Of a DNA stretch of 15,141 nucleotides, positions 14,769-15,141 are shown one piece after another (positions within the stretch are counted from its first letter, which is position 1; each line of letters opens with the position of its first letter). This DNA comes from JAFAXD01 sp035472475 (GTDB taxonomy: Bacteria; Pseudomonadota; Alphaproteobacteria; Rhizobiales; Xanthobacteraceae): positions 1 to 15,141 of the forward strand of contig DATIPA010000108.1 of assembly GCA_035472475.1 (NCBI GenBank). Reading direction: 5' to 3'. Below the pieces are notes generated by a model. It had not been told where the DNA came from, made no database searches, and worked only from the letters and a program-made list of their open reading frames with translations. A program made the translations under genes and the position numbers.

Positions 14769-14790
14769 CACGTGTCGTCGGTGACACGTG
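14769..14790. promoter_or_regulatory. Operator-like palindrome CACGTGTC-N6-GACACGTG
   Basis: Perfect 8-base arms around GTCGGT, each holding a CACGTG core, centred about 20 bases after the candidate -10 box. This is the classical position for a repressor operator over +1. It could alternatively form a 5' hairpin in the leader. The binding protein is unknown and no regulator gene is adjacent within the window. Confidence 0.5.
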
Positions 14791-14830
14791 GCGAGAAGTT
14801 CGCGCAACAAACACCAAGGGGGGAAGTCCC

Positions 14831-15141
14831 ATGCACCGCTTCATGCCCGCCTTTTGCGTTCTCGCCGCCACACTGCTCATCAGCGCCCACGTTCAGGCGC
14901 AACAACCAGCGCCTCCCCCTGCCTATGGGCCGCCCATCAGCCTTGAGACGGCCAAGAAGGTCATGGCCGCCGCCGAAGCGGAGGCGGTCAAGAACAATTG
15001 GGGGCTGGTCATCACCATCCTCGACAGCGGCGGCAACCTGGTGATGGCGCACCGGATGGACAACGCGCCGCTGGCCTCGATTGGCATTTCGCGCGGCAAG
15101 GCGCGCACCGCCGTCGACTTCAAACGGCCGTCCAAGGCGCT
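14831..15141 (+). CDS. Secreted GlcG/HbpS-family (DUF336) protein, N-terminal 103 residues; 3' end off window
   Basis: This is a periplasmic protein of the GlcG/HbpS family. Members bind haem or other ligands, and many stand beside glycolate or aromatic catabolic genes, but the general role is poorly defined. The signal peptide is clear (residues 1-23, cleavage after HVQA before QQP). A Pro-rich linker (QQPAPPPAYGPP) leads into the domain: ISLETAKKVMAAAEAEA, then VITILDSGGNLVMAHRMD and ASIGISRGKARTAVDF, all conserved family wording. ATG 14831 follows AGGGGGGAAG by 4 bases. A promoter and palindrome lie upstream, and it is divergent from the solute-binding protein gene. The frame is open to the window end. 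Confidence 0.9.
   Translation, partial: MHRFMPAFCVLAATLLISAHVQAQQPAPPPAYGPPISLETAKKVMAAAEAEAVKNNWGLVITILDSGGNLVMAHRMDNAPLASIGISRGKARTAVDFKRPSKA

Noticed and set aside
1..15141. Signs of a mobile or defence island
   Set aside because: No transposase, integrase, toxin-antitoxin pair, nuclease or att-like direct repeats. Composition and protein families look uniformly chromosomal.

Overview
The window is high-G+C chromosomal DNA. It looks like an alphaproteobacterium of the Hyphomicrobiales (rhizobia, Bradyrhizobium-like or Xanthobacteraceae-like). The evidence is the protein families and their wording: an Atm1-type ABC exporter, FixJ-style response regulators, an alphaproteobacterial MgtE and a YkuD transpeptidase with an alphaproteobacterial N-terminus. 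This placement is inference from protein style; no rRNA or marker gene is present. I see no tRNA, rRNA, CRISPR array, transposase, integrase or phage gene, and the region reads as ordinary core or soft-core chromosome.

Left part (1-4353): the N-terminal 453 residues of an Atm1/HMT1-type ABC exporter run leftward off the window edge. It is divergent from a LOG-family nucleotide phosphoribohydrolase-like gene (1606-2202, +). A leftward pair follows: isovaleryl-CoA dehydrogenase (ivd) and, 37 bases downstream, an aldo/keto reductase. Inverted repeats lie between LOG and the reductase.

Centre (4354-9158): a rightward signalling block. A membrane histidine kinase with a periplasmic domain of about 275 residues overlaps, by ATGA, a FixJ/LuxR-type response regulator. 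A stand-alone receiver-domain protein with a probable TTG start follows about 280 bases later. Next come a secreted L,D-transpeptidase and a 75-residue single-TM protein in one short unit, closed by a strong hairpin-plus-T terminator.

Right part (9159-15141): mgtE (leftward, Mg2+ channel/transporter) is divergent from a secreted NodB-type polysaccharide deacetylase with a long Ala/Arg/His-rich tail. A leftward pair then encodes a Tat-exported family 5 solute-binding protein and a flavin reductase-like protein. The window ends in the N-terminal part of a secreted GlcG/HbpS-family protein (rightward), preceded by a recognisable promoter and a palindromic operator-like site.

Functional themes are envelope and peptidoglycan or polysaccharide modification (L,D-transpeptidase, deacetylase), sensing (kinase, regulator, lone receiver), and catabolism or uptake (ivd, aldo/keto reductase, solute-binding protein, flavin reductase). 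No clearly new multi-gene system is visible. The points most worth a second look are in the non-coding DNA: a 10-bp inverted repeat that would sequester the kinase ribosome binding site, three operator-like palindromes, and a cysteine-dense reading frame crossing the mgtE start region.
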